Origin: Pedobacter sp. Leaf41
Lineage (GTDB): Bacteria > Bacteroidota > Bacteroidia > Sphingobacteriales > Sphingobacteriaceae
Reading direction: 5' to 3'
NCBI RefSeq assembly: GCF_001422545.1
Contig: NZ_LMLE01000010.1
Location: 62,227-126,226 of the forward strand
Length of the DNA: 64,000 nt
Below the pieces are notes generated by a model that saw only the letters and a program-made list of their open reading frames with translations, was not told the origin of the DNA and ran no database searches. Position 1 is the stretch's first letter; each line of letters opens with the position of its first letter. This document shows positions 7,080-15,640 of this stretch, in pieces. Both the position numbers and the translations under genes were made by a program.

Positions 7080-10058
7080 ATGCAAGGAAAAGGTTTTATT
7101 AAGTTTATAGCGATAGTATTGGCTATCGTTTGTGCGTATGCACTTTCCTTTACTTTGGTAGCATCCAAAGTAGAGAAAGACGCAAAAAACTATGCGAAAG
7201 GTGATGCAGCCAAAGAAAAGGCTTACTTAGATTCGATGAGTACCGAGAAAGTTTACCCGCTTGTTGGGTTCACTTACGGCGAAGTTAAATCGAAAGAGAT
7301 TAATTTAGGCCTAGACTTAAAAGGCGGTATGAACGTAACGATGGAGATATCGTTAGCGGAATTGGTTAAATCTTTGGCGGGCAACCCTACTGATGCTAAC
7401 TTTAACAAAGCAGTTCAGAACGCACAAATTCAGCTAAATGCTGGCGGTAAAGATTACATCAAAATTTTTGTTGATGAATTTGAAAAATTAAGTCCGGGTG
7501 TAAAACTTGCTGACTATTTTTCTAATCAAGACAATGCATCGCAATTAAAACCAAGCGCTAGCAATGGCGAAGTTGAATCTTTCTTAGAGAAAGAGGCTAC
7601 AAGTGCTATCGATCGCTCATTTACTGTTTTACGTTCTCGTATTGATGGTTTCGGCGTTGTGAGTCCGAACATGCAAAAACAAGAAGGTAGTAACCGCATC
7701 TTAATTGAGATGCCAGGTGTGCAGGATAAAGAACGTATTGCTAAACTTTTACAAGGTTCTGCCGAATTACAATTCTGGCAAGTATACCAGGTACAGGAAG
7801 TAGCACCTTTGTTAGAAAACATTAACAAAACTTTAGCTGCAACTTTAAAAACTGAAACTCCTGCGGCTACTACAGATACGGCTGCTAAAGCTGGCGGCAA
7901 ATTAGCCGGCTTAGAGAATGCTGCTAAAGACTCCACTGCAAAAGGTGGCAAATTAGCTGGCTTAGGTAAAAAAGATTCTACCGCAGTAAGAGCTGAATTA
8001 GCAAAATCAAATCCATTATACGCAGTTTTAAGTCTTCCTATTTATCAGGGAGAAAACGGACAACAACAATTAATGCCAGGTGCAGTTGTTGGTATGTCGT
8101 TACAAAAAGATACTGCAAAAGTTAATAACTACTTAAAACTTCCTGAGGTTGCCGCAGCAATTCCATCTACGATGAAATTTATGTGGAGCGTTAAACCTAG
8201 AGAAGGTTCTAAAGTATTTGAACTTTATGCTATTAAAGTTACCAGTGCTGATGGTAAACCAGATTTAGGTGGTGAAGCAATCAGCGATTCACGTGCTGAC
8301 TTTGATCAAAAAGGTAAGCCAGAGGTAACCATGTACATGACCAGCGAAGGTGCTGCAAAATGGAAAAAAATTACTGCTGAAGCTGCTGCTGATCCTAACA
8401 ATAAAAAATCTATCGCTATTGTGTTAGATAACATGGTTTATTCTGCTCCTACTGTTCAGAATGAAATTGGTGGTGGTGTTTCATCAATTACCGGTAACTT
8501 CACACAGGCAGACACTAAGGATTTATCAAACATTTTAAAAGCCGGTAAATTACCTGCGCCTGCTCGTATTGCTGGTAGTTATATTGTTGGTCCAACTTTA
8601 GGTGCACAAGCTATCCATGATGGTTTAATTTCATTTGTGATTGCGTTTATCGTAATCCTGATCTTCATGGCATTGTATTATCACCGTGCTGGTTGGGTTG
8701 CAAACTTTGCTTTATTGGTTAACTTGTTTTTCATCATCGGTATTTTGGTATCGCTTGGTGCAGTGTTAACATTACCTGGTATTGCGGGTATTGTGCTAAC
8801 CATTGGTTTATCCGTAGATGCGAACATTCTAATTTTCGAACGTGTACGTGAAGAGCTTGCCTTGGGCAAAAATATTCCTACAGCAATTAAAGAAGGTTTT
8901 AAACATGCAATGCCATCTATCTTAGATGCAAACATTACCGTATTTATTTTAGGTGCTATTCTTTACGCTTTCGGTAGCGGTCCAGTTCAAGGTTTTGCAA
9001 CTACCTTGTGTATCGGTATCCTTTCTTCATTATTTGCTGCTGTATTAATTTCAAGATTGGTTTTCGAAGCGATGTTAGATCGTAAAATGGAAATTAGCTT
9101 TGATAATCAGTTTACACGTAATGCATTTAAAAATTTAGCTTTCAACTTTGTTGGCCGTCGTAAAATCTATTACATCATTTCAACGGTGATCATCTTAGCT
9201 GGTATCGGCATGTATTTCAAACATGGTGGTTTAAATCTTGGCGTAGATTTTAAAGGTGGTAGAACTTACCTTGTACACTTCGATAAAGCGGTTAACACTG
9301 AAGATATCAAATCTCAGTTAACTCCTGTTTTCGGTAACGAAACGCCTGAGGTTAAAACAGCAGGAGAAAACAGTCAGGTTAAAATTACCACAACTTTCCA
9401 CATCGAAGATCAAGATGTGAAAACTGATAAAGTGGTTGAAGATGCTTTAAACAAAGGTTTAGCAGGTTCGAAATATGAAATTGTAAGTTCACAAAAAGTG
9501 ACGCCAATTATCGCCAGTGATATTGTTAACGGAGCTTTTTACGCGGTATTGATTTCATGTATCTTCATGTTTATCTACATCGTAGTAAGATTTAAAAAAT
9601 GGCAATATGGTTTAGGTGCTGTGTTGGCATTGGCCCACGACGTTTTGATGGTACTTTCTTTCTATACTATTTTAGATGGGGTTTTACCATTCTCATTAGA
9701 AATTGGCCAGGATTTTATTGCAGCAATTTTAACAGTAATGGGTTATACCATGACAGAAACTGTTGTTGTGTTTGACCGTATTCGTGAAAAACTTAAAGAA
9801 GCTGGTAAAGAAGATTTACATGGTGAAGAACGTAACCAATTAATCAACTTTGCGTTAAACAGTACATTAAGTCGTACGATTTTGACTTCGTTAACTGTGT
9901 TCTTCGTGTTATTGGTGATCTTCATTTTTGGTGGCGATAGCATCCGCGGATTTATCTTCGCCTTGTTAATCGGCCGTGTTATCGGTACATATTCATCATT
10001 ATGTATCTCTACTCCTATAGTAATTGATTTGGGTAGTTCGGAAGAAAAGAAAAAATAA
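7080..10058 (+). CDS. secDF: Protein translocase subunit SecDF (fused)
   Basis: A 992-residue fusion of SecD (about residues 1-640) and SecF (about 690-992), the usual arrangement in Bacteroidota. SecD has the N-terminal TM segment, the periplasmic P1 domain starting with LGLDLKGGMNVT, and a six-TM block with LTIGLSVDANILIFERVREE. SecF starts with NLGVDFKGGRTY and has VMGYTMTETVVVFDRIREKL. It uses the proton motive force to pull secreted proteins through SecYEG. Residues about 260-300 carry a low-complexity insert with a tandem repeat (KDSTAKGGKLAGL type). A strong terminator follows at 10083-10118. Confidence 0.97.
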   Translation: MQGKGFIKFIAIVLAIVCAYALSFTLVASKVEKDAKNYAKGDAAKEKAYLDSMSTEKVYPLVGFTYGEVKSKEINLGLDLKGGMNVTMEISLAELVKSLAGNPTDANFNKAVQNAQIQLNAGGKDYIKIFVDEFEKLSPGVKLADYFSNQDNASQLKPSASNGEVESFLEKEATSAIDRSFTVLRSRIDGFGVVSPNMQKQEGSNRILIEMPGVQDKERIAKLLQGSAELQFWQVYQVQEVAPLLENINKTLAATLKTETPAATTDTAAKAGGKLAGLENAAKDSTAKGGKLAGLGKKDSTAVRAELAKSNPLYAVLSLPIYQGENGQQQLMPGAVVGMSLQKDTAKVNNYLKLPEVAAAIPSTMKFMWSVKPREGSKVFELYAIKVTSADGKPDLGGEAISDSRADFDQKGKPEVTMYMTSEGAAKWKKITAEAAADPNNKKSIAIVLDNMVYSAPTVQNEIGGGVSSITGNFTQADTKDLSNILKAGKLPAPARIAGSYIVGPTLGAQAIHDGLISFVIAFIVILIFMALYYHRAGWVANFALLVNLFFIIGILVSLGAVLTLPGIAGIVLTIGLSVDANILIFERVREELALGKNIPTAIKEGFKHAMPSILDANITVFILGAILYAFGSGPVQGFATTLCIGILSSLFAAVLISRLVFEAMLDRKMEISFDNQFTRNAFKNLAFNFVGRRKIYYIISTVIILAGIGMYFKHGGLNLGVDFKGGRTYLVHFDKAVNTEDIKSQLTPVFGNETPEVKTAGENSQVKITTTFHIEDQDVKTDKVVEDALNKGLAGSKYEIVSSQKVTPIIASDIVNGAFYAVLISCIFMFIYIVVRFKKWQYGLGAVLALAHDVLMVLSFYTILDGVLPFSLEIGQDFIAAILTVMGYTMTETVVVFDRIREKLKEAGKEDLHGEERNQLINFALNSTLSRTILTSLTVFFVLLVIFIFGGDSIRGFIFALLIGRVIGTYSSLCISTPIVIDLGSSEEKKK

Positions 10059-10082
10059 GATCCAGATTCTAACAATGTATAA

Positions 10083-10125
10083 AACGCCTTCCTGATCAAT
10101 TGGGAAGGCGTTTTTTTTCAGCCTC
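10083..10125 (+). terminator. Rho-independent terminator of secDF
   Basis: AACGCCTTCC and GGAAGGCGTT form a 10-bp perfect stem with a short loop, followed directly by eight T. Confidence 0.92.
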
Positions 10126-10300
10126 ACCCTTTGGAAATTCGTGGTATGGAAAGTTTTCCAGCCACCCTCTCCGGACGAGTGGGTTTTGGCAGACTGTGAT
10201 TTAAACCCATCGGTTCAAACCACATCATTTTGTTTCCTTCTCTCCCGGAGAGGGATTTGCACTAACTTCCCATAACCACAACCGTTAATAGGGTGAGGCT
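10120..10300. repeat. Nested palindromic element, family D (MITE-like)
   Basis: The 11-base ends AGCCTCACCCT (10120-10130) and AGGGTGAGGCT (10290-10300) are perfect inverted repeats. Further in, CCCTCTCCGG (10165-10174) pairs with CCGGAGAGGG (10245-10254). When the right half is reversed, the two arms of about 55 bases are visibly homologous (shared CGTGGT-ATGG blocks). No coding sequence lies inside. Another GGTGAGGCT end occurs at about 10371, perhaps a decayed second copy. The rest of the 10059-10625 gap shows nothing I can assign. Confidence 0.65.
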
Positions 10301-10625
10301 TTATGTTCCTAATCCCCTATCTATCGACGATTGACGTGTACTAGATAACCAATATTACAGACAATAATACGGTGAGGCTTTTTGACAAACAAAACCCGAA
10401 TTTCTTCGGCACCTTCAGCCCTTTTGTACACTTTATTCGCTGCGCTCCATGCTCGTTTCCATCTGGTTTATTTTAGCCAAAATGTGCTAAAAACCAGCAA
10501 AAACCAACTCGGTCATATCAAAGTTATATCTATGTAGAAGCGCTTAAGAAACGGTTTCAAAACCTCAATTTCTAAACCTTTTGGCTATCTTTTTGTTACA
10601 TTAGTAACAGATAAAGCGATTTAAG

Positions 10626-11951
10626 ATGGATTTACAACTTCCTAAAAGTGAATACCCAAGAGTAGTTATAGTTGGCGGTGGATTTGGCGGGATAGAACTA
10701 GCTAAACGATTAAAGAATAAACCTTTTCAAGTAGTTATGCTTGATAAACATAATTATCATACTTTTCAACCTTTACTTTACCAGGTAGCAACAGGCGGAT
10801 TGGAAGCTGATTCCATTGCATTTCCCTTGAGAAAGATTTTTAAAGGGCAAAAAAACCTAATCTTTAGGGTAACTAAAGTGACGGAAGTAAATGCTGCTGA
10901 AAACTGTTTGATGACAGATATAGGAAAAGTGAGTTATGATTATTTAGTAATTGCAACTGGTTCGACCAGTAATTTCTTCGGCAACAACGAAATTGAAGCG
11001 AACTCAATGCCTATGAAATCGATTCCAGAAGCTTTAGACTTAAGAAGTCTGATTTTGCAAAATTTCGAGAAATCGTTAATAGAAAAGGATTTAGATAAAA
11101 AAAGCGCTCTATTAAACTTCGTGGTAGTGGGTGGAGGCCCAACAGGTGTGGAAACTGCTGGAGCAATTTCAGAACTGAAAAGGCATGTTATTCCTAACGA
11201 TTATCCAGAAATGGATGTGAGTAAAGTGAACATTTATCTGATTGAAAATTCTCCTGAACTCTTAGGACCAATGTCGCCACAGGCACAACAAAAATCTAAA
11301 GAATTCTTAATTAAGATGGGTGTTCAGGTAATGAACGATACCCGTGTTTTAGGTTACGATGGTCATACCCTTTCTTTACAAGATAAGGCACCAATCTTAA
11401 GTTCGACAGTAATTTGGAGCGCTGGAGTAAAAGGCGTGGTATTGCCAGGCCTTGATCAAGCGGAAGTGGTTCGTGGTGGAAGATTAAAAACTGATACCCA
11501 AAATCTGGTTGTCGGTTATCGAAATATCTATGCCATTGGCGATGTTGCGGCGATAATTGATGAGGCCACTCCAAACGGACATCCTGGAGTAGCTCCAGCA
11601 GCTATCCAACAGGGACATCATCTAGCTAAGAACTTAATTAACATCAAGGAAAATAAACCGTTAGAAAAATTTAAGTATTTCGATAAAGGTTCTATGGCTA
11701 CAGTTGGCCGGAACAAAGCTGTGGTTGATATTGGCAAAATTCGTTTTCAAGGAGTTTTCGCATGGTTTACCTGGATGTTCGTTCACTTGATGACACTTGT
11801 GGGATTTAGAAATAAAATTATTGTATTTGTAAATTGGGTTTGGAGTTATTTTAGTTATGATAGAGGAACGAGATTGATTATCAGAACGTTTGCTAAAGAC
11901 CGGAGTGTCGACTACAGAGCCGAAGTACCCAGCGTAAAGGAGGTTCATTAG
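10626..11951 (+). CDS. ndh: Type II NADH dehydrogenase (NDH-2)
   Basis: A 441-residue flavoprotein with two Rossmann motifs: FAD binding at VVIVGGGFGGIELAK (residues 13-27) and NADH binding at FVVVGGGPTGVETAG (about 164-178). HNYHTFQPLLYQVATGGL and YAIGDVAAI near residue 310 are typical of NDH-2. The C-terminus carries a hydrophobic/amphipathic stretch (WFTWMFVHLMTLVGFRNK) for membrane attachment. It transfers electrons from NADH to quinone without pumping protons. A 13-copy heptad array follows its stop codon immediately. Confidence 0.92.
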   Translation: MDLQLPKSEYPRVVIVGGGFGGIELAKRLKNKPFQVVMLDKHNYHTFQPLLYQVATGGLEADSIAFPLRKIFKGQKNLIFRVTKVTEVNAAENCLMTDIGKVSYDYLVIATGSTSNFFGNNEIEANSMPMKSIPEALDLRSLILQNFEKSLIEKDLDKKSALLNFVVVGGGPTGVETAGAISELKRHVIPNDYPEMDVSKVNIYLIENSPELLGPMSPQAQQKSKEFLIKMGVQVMNDTRVLGYDGHTLSLQDKAPILSSTVIWSAGVKGVVLPGLDQAEVVRGGRLKTDTQNLVVGYRNIYAIGDVAAIIDEATPNGHPGVAPAAIQQGHHLAKNLINIKENKPLEKFKYFDKGSMATVGRNKAVVDIGKIRFQGVFAWFTWMFVHLMTLVGFRNKIIVFVNWVWSYFSYDRGTRLIIRTFAKDRSVDYRAEVPSVKEVH

Positions 11952-11953
11952 TT

Positions 11954-12044
11954 ATTGGTCATTGGTCATTGGTCATTGGTCATTGGTCATTGGTCATTGG
12001 TCATTGGTCATTGGTCATTGGTCATTGGTCATTGGTCATTGGTC
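11954..12044. repeat. Tandem heptad array, ATTGGTC x 13
   Basis: Thirteen perfect consecutive ATTGGTC units begin 2 bases after the ndh stop codon. The array is open in frame and would encode a repeating SLVIGHW peptide, but nothing supports translation. It ends about 100 bases before the HMG-CoA lyase start. It is the longest array in the window by unit count. Confidence 0.97.
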
Positions 12045-12141
12045 ATTAAAGTAAACTCGATTTGGCGATCACAGTTTTCTCTAATCTTCTTTTCTTTGCG
12101 AAAAACTTTGCGCACTTTGCGGTTAATAACAACTAAGCCAA

Positions 12142-13002
12142 ATGAGTAATCAAAAATTCAAACTTGTGGAATGCCCACGTGATGCCATGCAGGGTTTACA
12201 CAATTTCGTCCCAACGGATTTGAAATCACAATATCTTAATCTTCTCCTTCAGGTAGGTTTCGATACACTCGATTTTGGAAGTTTTGTATCACCAAAGGCT
12301 ATTCCGCAAATGGCAGATACGGCTCAAGTATTGGACCATTTAGATTTAACTCAAACGTCAACAAAGCTATTAGCAATTGTAGCCAATTTAAGGGGTCTAG
12401 AAGACGCTATAAAACATGAACAAATCAATTACTTAGGTTTTCCATTTTCCATATCGGAAACATTTCAGCGACGCAATACAAATTCGAGCATTTCGCAATC
12501 GTTAAATACGGTTGAAGGAATGTTATCTCTTTGTGATCAAAACAACAAAACTGCTGTTATTTATCTCTCCATGGGGTTTGGAAATCCTTATGGGGATGAA
12601 TGGAATTACGAGATTGTAGAAAAATGGGCTGACATTTTAGTTGCAAAAGGCGTTAAAATTCTTTCATTAGCAGATACGGTTGGGGTTTCGACTCCCGAAA
12701 AAATCACATCTATCCTTCCAAAACTGATTACAAAATTCAACAAAACTGAAATTGGTATTCATTTGCACTCTACCCCTGTAGAACGATTTGAAAAGATTGA
12801 AGCCGCATACCGCTCTGGTGTAAAACGGATAGATTCTGCCTTAAAAGGTTTTGGGGGTTGCCCTATGGCTGCAGATGATCTTACCGGTAATATAGCTACT
12901 GAAGATGTAATAAGCTTTTTGAACTCAAAAGGTGAGACACTCCATCTAAATATCGATAAATGGAATCAGGCGATGGCTTTGTCAGGACAAATATTTGGGT
13001 AA
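12142..13002 (+). CDS. mvaB: Hydroxymethylglutaryl-CoA lyase
   Basis: A 286-residue TIM-barrel lyase of the HMGL family. Motifs are VECPRDAMQG near the N-terminus (acidic and Arg active-site residues), LADTVGVSTPE, IGIHLHSTP (metal-binding histidines) and the lid motif KGFGGCPMAADDLTGN with the catalytic cysteine. It splits HMG-CoA to acetoacetate and acetyl-CoA at the end of leucine degradation. A leucine-dehydrogenase-like gene at 37 kb fits the same route. Upstream, short CTTTGCG words recur at irregular spacing. Confidence 0.92.
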   Translation: MSNQKFKLVECPRDAMQGLHNFVPTDLKSQYLNLLLQVGFDTLDFGSFVSPKAIPQMADTAQVLDHLDLTQTSTKLLAIVANLRGLEDAIKHEQINYLGFPFSISETFQRRNTNSSISQSLNTVEGMLSLCDQNNKTAVIYLSMGFGNPYGDEWNYEIVEKWADILVAKGVKILSLADTVGVSTPEKITSILPKLITKFNKTEIGIHLHSTPVERFEKIEAAYRSGVKRIDSALKGFGGCPMAADDLTGNIATEDVISFLNSKGETLHLNIDKWNQAMALSGQIFG

Positions 13003-13030
13003 GCTAATTTGTTGTGCTTTTTCAGTCGGT

Positions 13031-13152
13031 CGTCATTGCGAGACACGAAGCAATCTTACTACTGGGAGTGATAATGTAAGCTTAATGATTTACATCAAAA
13101 GCCTTTAATCAATAGCCAAAGCATTAAGATTGCTTAGTACTTCGCAATGACG
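13031..13152. repeat. Dispersed palindromic repeat, family B, copy 1
   Basis: Left arm CGTCATTGCGAGACACGAAG then CAATCTTACTAC; right arm AAGATTGCTTAGTACTTCGC then AATGACG. The ends are inverted copies with a central loop of about 60 bases. It lies between the convergent HMG-CoA lyase and GNAT genes. A closely related element lies at 28283-28373. Confidence 0.75.
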
Positions 13153-13164
13153 ACTAGTTAACAA

Positions 13165-13587
13165 CTACACTTTTTTCACCATCTTGAAATGCTGAATTCC
13201 TGCCTCTTCAAATTGTTCCCCTTCAGCAACAAAACCGAACTTAGCATATAAACTCATCGCATCTAATTGGGAATTTAAGTAAATATAATGTGCGTCTTCG
13301 GGTAAATCAGAAAGCGCTTCTGCAATTAGTGCTCTCCCTACACCCTGACCCCTAAAATCTTGCAACACTGCAAAGCGTTCTAATTTGTAGCCTAAATCCG
13401 TTTTGCGCCACCGGCATGCGCCACAAGGTTGGCCATTGTGCGTAGCCAAAAAATGAATTGATTCATCTTCATGCTCCCATTCTAATTCTGGTGGGCAGTT
13501 TTGCTCATCAACAAATACAATTTTTCTAATGGCAAATACTTTATCTAAATCTTCGGGGTGGATCACCTTTTGAACCTGTAAGCTCAT
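13165..13587 (-). CDS. GNAT family N-acetyltransferase
   Basis: A 140-residue GNAT acetyltransferase. The acetyl-CoA loop is visible as QDFRGQGVGRALIAEAL (about residues 77-93), preceded by the beta strand YKLERFAVL, and the C-terminal YAKFGFVAEGEQFEEAGIQH is typical of the ElaA/YjcF-like subgroup. The substrate is unknown. Its start codon overlaps the stop of the upstream Fet4-like gene by one base, so the two are probably translated from one message. Confidence 0.88.
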   Translation of the reverse strand: MSLQVQKVIHPEDLDKVFAIRKIVFVDEQNCPPELEWEHEDESIHFLATHNGQPCGACRWRKTDLGYKLERFAVLQDFRGQGVGRALIAEALSDLPEDAHYIYLNSQLDAMSLYAKFGFVAEGEQFEEAGIQHFKMVKKV

Positions 13588-14069
13588 TATTTTTCTTTTT
13601 TAAAGTGTTTATTCAATTTCAATTTCTCCTCATTTAATTCTTTAGCCACATCTATAGAATGTGAGCAGCGAATATCAGCCTCTTTCTTGGCAAGTGCAGC
13701 AATGGTTACATAAAAGTGATGTAACTGATCTAATTCTTTTTCACTCAAATCCTCAATATCAACCATCCGGTTACTTGCGCCCTGTTGTGCCGCAATAAGT
13801 TCGTTCAATTTAAGCTGGATAGCCTTTCCATCTTTATTCTGTGCTTTTTGGATCAGGAAAACCATTAAGAAGGTGATAATCGTAGTACCAGTATTAATAA
13901 CCAGTTGCCAGGTTTCAGAATAGTGAAAAACCGGTCCTGTAACTGCCCAGATTACAACAATTGCCGTGGCTGCAATAAACGCAGCAGAGCTACCTGTAAA
14001 CTTGGTAGCGGCGTTAGCGAAACGTTCAAAAAGGTTATTATTTACTGGCTCGTTAGTTCTATTTATCAT
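13587..14069 (-). CDS. Low-affinity iron permease family protein
   Basis: About 160 residues with two TM helices: SSAAFIAATAIVVIWAVTG (about 28-46) and LVINTGTTIITFLMVFLIQ (about 55-73), the latter followed by QNKDGKAIQLKLNELI. That last motif is characteristic of the low-affinity iron permease (Fet4-like) family in bacteria. The C-terminal half is a charged helix. Transport of iron by bacterial members is not well established. I prefer the ATG at 14069 (MINRTNEPVNN) to one 12 codons upstream. Confidence 0.8.
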   Translation of the reverse strand: MINRTNEPVNNNLFERFANAATKFTGSSAAFIAATAIVVIWAVTGPVFHYSETWQLVINTGTTIITFLMVFLIQKAQNKDGKAIQLKLNELIAAQQGASNRMVDIEDLSEKELDQLHHFYVTIAALAKKEADIRCSHSIDVAKELNEEKLKLNKHFKKEK

Positions 14070-14094
14070 CGCAATATGTTTGCTTAAATGTAAA

Positions 14095-14140
14095 AATAAA
14101 AACAAACAAAAGCGCCATAAGTTTTTAAACCTATGGCGCT
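14095..14140 (-). terminator. Terminator of fba
   Basis: AGCGCCATA (14111-14119) and TATGGCGCT (14132-14140) form a 9-bp stem; on the minus strand the T-rich run TTTGTTTGTTTTT follows. It ends transcription of the aldolase gene before the Fet4-like gene. Confidence 0.85.
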
Positions 14141-14212
14141 TCCGTCTAAATATCGAATGATGATTTTTGAATGACTGATTAACTATTTTCAGCTTAAAAA
14201 ATTCAATTCAAC

Positions 14213-15292
14213 TTATAATTTATCGTTCGCATTGATGCAATTCAAATCTTCGAAAGCAACGGTTAAACGTTTAACAAAAGCTTCTTCAGCTTTACGTAGC
14301 CAAACACGTGGATCGTAGTATTTCTTATTTGGTTTATCATCACCCTCAGGGTTACCGATTTGGCCTTGAAGATAAGCCTCATTCTTTTTGTAATACTCTA
14401 AGATACCATCCCAGAATGCCCATTGCATATCTGTATCGATATTCATTTTGATAGCACCATAAGAAATTGCTTCTCTGATTTCTTCCTGAGAAGAACCAGA
14501 ACCACCATGAAAAACAAAGTTGATTGGTTTTTCAGCGCTCAGGTTAAATTTCTCTTTGATAAAGTCTTGAGAATTTTTCAAAATAACCGGTTGTAATTTT
14601 ACATTACCAGGCTTGTAAACGCCATGTACGTTTCCAAATGCAGCAGCAACAGTAAAGCGAGGAGAAACTTTGCTTAATTCTTCGTAAGCGTAAGCAACTT
14701 CGCTTGGTTGGGTATATAATTTCGAGCTATCTACATCGCTATTGTCTACACCATCTTCTTCACCACCTGTAACACCAAGTTCGATTTCGATGGTCATGTT
14801 CATCTTCGCCATGCGTGCAAAATATTTTGCAGAAATCTCCATATTTTCTTCAATCGGCTCTTCCGAAAGATCTAACATATGTGATGAAAACAAAGGTTTT
14901 CCAGTTTCAGCGAAGAATTTTTCACCGTGGTCTAAAAGGCCATCAATCCAAGGCAACAATTTTTTAGCGGCGTGGTCGGTATGTAAAACCACAGCAACAC
15001 CATAATGTTCTGCCAATAAATGCACATGTTTAGCTGCCGATACAGCACCTAAAATACATGCTTGCAATTTTTCGTTATCCAAAGATTTACCTGCATAAAA
15101 CTGCGCTCCTCCATTAGATAACTGAATCATAACTGGCGAATTTACTGCCTTTGCAGTTTCCATTACAGCATTAACCGTGTTTGTACCGGTTACGTTAACT
15201 GCTGGTAAAGCAAACTGATGTTTCTTAGCCTGCTCAAATAATTCTTGAACGGCATCTCCGTAAATTACGCCTTTGTAGCCTTTTAAACTCAT
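14213..15292 (-). CDS. fbaA: Class II fructose-bisphosphate aldolase
   Basis: 359 residues, the same length as E. coli FbaA. Zinc and active-site motifs: VVLHTDHAAKK (Asp109/His110-type), IEIELGVTGGEEDGVDN with the class IIA glycine-rich loop, AAFGNVHGVYKPGNV and VFHGGSGSS. It cleaves fructose-1,6-bisphosphate to triose phosphates. It is monocistronic, with its own terminator at 14095-14140, and is divergent from accD across a 348-base region that contains repeated TTAGTGT motifs. Confidence 0.96.
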   Translation of the reverse strand: MSLKGYKGVIYGDAVQELFEQAKKHQFALPAVNVTGTNTVNAVMETAKAVNSPVMIQLSNGGAQFYAGKSLDNEKLQACILGAVSAAKHVHLLAEHYGVAVVLHTDHAAKKLLPWIDGLLDHGEKFFAETGKPLFSSHMLDLSEEPIEENMEISAKYFARMAKMNMTIEIELGVTGGEEDGVDNSDVDSSKLYTQPSEVAYAYEELSKVSPRFTVAAAFGNVHGVYKPGNVKLQPVILKNSQDFIKEKFNLSAEKPINFVFHGGSGSSQEEIREAISYGAIKMNIDTDMQWAFWDGILEYYKKNEAYLQGQIGNPEGDDKPNKKYYDPRVWLRKAEEAFVKRLTVAFEDLNCINANDKL

Positions 15293-15391
15293 CTCTTGTT
15301 AATTTTATTAAGTTCGAAGTTATAAAAAAAAATTACAATCCAAGCTTTTGTAACAACAGAATTATTTGCCTTACAAGCATATAAGGCCAGT

Positions 15392-15444
15392 TTAGTGTAA
15401 TAATAACATTATCCTTAGTGTAAAATTCACACTCTTAACACTAA
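15392..15444. promoter_or_regulatory. Three TTAGTGT-type boxes between fbaA and accD
   Basis: TTAGTGTAA occurs at 15392-15400 and 15415-15423 (start-to-start spacing 23 bases), and its inverse TTAACACTAA at 15435-15444. This arrangement resembles a set of transcription-factor sites in the divergent fbaA/accD region. The factor is unknown. Confidence 0.4.
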
Positions 15445-15498
15445 TAGCTTTTTTTTATCCACAGGCTATTACTTAGAATTAAGTTGAAATAGCGCATC

Positions 15499-15547
15499 AG
15501 TAACGCTTAAAACAGTCTGTCGATAAAAATAGTTTGTCAGCGTTACT
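15499..15547. promoter_or_regulatory. Inverted repeat AGTAACGCT/AGCGTTACT upstream of accD
   Basis: AGTAACGCT (15499-15507) and AGCGTTACT (15539-15547) are perfect 9-base inverted repeats about 31 bases apart, roughly 95-140 bases before the accD start. There is no T run after it, so it is not an obvious terminator. It could be a structured leader or a pair of operator half-sites. Confidence 0.35.
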
Positions 15548-15640
15548 TTATTAATTTGATAATTTAAATTTGATTATTGGTTAATATCAAACTTGCATAT
15601 ATTTTTCGTTTCTTTGCAATCCAATTCTTTAAAAAATTAT

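Noticed and set aside
11955..12149. Open frame encoding repeated SLVIGHW
   Set aside because: It is only the translation of the ATTGGTC array; a 7-base repeat without stops is open by construction, and the tail has no protein character.
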